From positions 682,001 to 746,000 of the forward strand of contig NZ_VDMN01000001.1 of the NCBI RefSeq assembly GCF_006335145.1: 64,000 nucleotides of DNA, in the 5' to 3' direction. The stretch comes from Aliirhizobium smilacinae (GTDB taxonomy: Bacteria; Pseudomonadota; Alphaproteobacteria; Rhizobiales; Rhizobiaceae). Both the position numbers and the translations under genes were made by a program. Of the stretch, positions 63,792-64,000 are shown piece after piece. The notes under the pieces were generated by a model. That model ran no database searches. It was given only the letters and a program-made list of their open reading frames with translations, and was not told the origin of the DNA. Position 1 is the stretch's first letter; each line of letters begins with the position of its first letter.

Positions 63792-64000
63792 GTGGCAAAA
63801 ATTATCAAAGTAAAGACGGGCAATCCTTTTGAAGACAAGGAAAGCTTCTCGCGTTTGATCGTGGTCGACGATTGGATACTTACGTCCAACACAGCCGGAC
63901 GGAATTTAAAAACGAAAATTATGCCTGATACCGCGCATGAGCAGGCGAACCTTGCGTTCGACAATGTGGAAGCGGCACTAAGATTGGTCGGCTCTTCACT
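63792..64000 (+). CDS. RidA-family protein, cut by the window end
   Basis: The first 69 codons from a GTG at 63792 (GAGG just upstream). The sequence FSRLIVVDDWILTSNTAG, then TAHEQANLAFDNVEAAL and RLVGSS matches the start of RidA/YjgF/UK114 proteins. RidA hydrolyses reactive enamines and imines to keto acids. Its place after an amine-oxidising complex and importer fits clearance of the imine product. The C-terminus is beyond the window. Confidence 0.78.
   Translation, partial: MAKIIKVKTGNPFEDKESFSRLIVVDDWILTSNTAGRNLKTKIMPDTAHEQANLAFDNVEAALRLVGSS

Overview
The window looks like a stretch of a Rhizobiales (Rhizobium/Agrobacterium-type) secondary replicon or chromosome. The gene families (ExoP-like co-polymerase, Wza-like exporter, C93/BTLCP protease, KatG, IclR/GntR/DeoR/XRE regulators, peptide and amino-acid ABC importers), moderate GC, Shine-Dalgarno starts and frequent GTG/TTG starts all fit that group. 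Many genes are accessory, and gene-free stretches, a relaxase module and IS debris point to a plastic region. I see no rRNA, tRNA or CRISPR array.

Layout. (1) About 0.2-18 kb is an exopolysaccharide locus. On the minus strand lie an ExoP-type co-polymerase/tyrosine kinase, a large secreted protein of unknown family, a secreted protein with a sorting-type tail, a LapG-like transglutaminase-fold cysteine protease and a Wza-type exporter. On the plus strand lie a WcaJ/ExoY-type sugar transferase, phosphomannomutase, GDP-mannose pyrophosphorylase and UDP-glucose dehydrogenase. A mobilization module (MobC-like plus HUH relaxase) and a fused MNT-HEPN protein sit in the divergent gap. (2) About 18-21 kb holds two more small secreted proteins with the same tail (VPGPEAGAG, hydrophobic helix, RRR) as the one at 4.9 kb. 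This is a PEP-CTERM-like sorting signal; the cognate exosortase is not in the window.

(3) About 22-36.6 kb is a long co-directional minus-strand run. It starts with PEP mutase (pepM), then an aminotransferase, a cytidylyltransferase-like enzyme, a CDP-alcohol phosphatidyltransferase, a 47-codon coupled small ORF, a degenerate nucleotidyltransferase paralogue and a GNAT. A peptide-type ABC importer, a phosphodiesterase, a DeoR regulator and an Ldh-family dehydrogenase follow. It reads as a phosphonate (probably phosphonolipid or CMP-activated phosphonate) pathway with no phosphonopyruvate decarboxylase. Paralogous metallophosphatases stand at its two ends (21.0 and 37.2 kb).

(4) About 38-45 kb has an IS66 transposase fragment, an XRE regulator and a compact plus-strand RiPP-like operon: a winged-helix/TPR regulator, a 72-aa candidate precursor, YcaO and TfuA overlapping by 4 nt, then an 80-aa small protein and a GntR regulator. 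(5) katG and alr follow, with a truncated EamA transporter remnant between them.

(6) About 49.8-64 kb is a catabolic region: two IclR regulators, a HAD phosphatase, a saccharopine-dehydrogenase-like protein and MmgE/PrpD. Divergent to MmgE/PrpD is a long operon with an HcnABC/opine-oxidase-like dehydrogenase (2Fe-2S, FAD, FAD), a C45 Ntn-hydrolase, a polar amino-acid ABC importer and a RidA protein cut by the window end. The logic is import, deacylation, amine oxidation and imine clearance. The most novel candidates are the Ppd-less pepM cluster, the YcaO-TfuA cluster and the VPGPEAGAG tail family.
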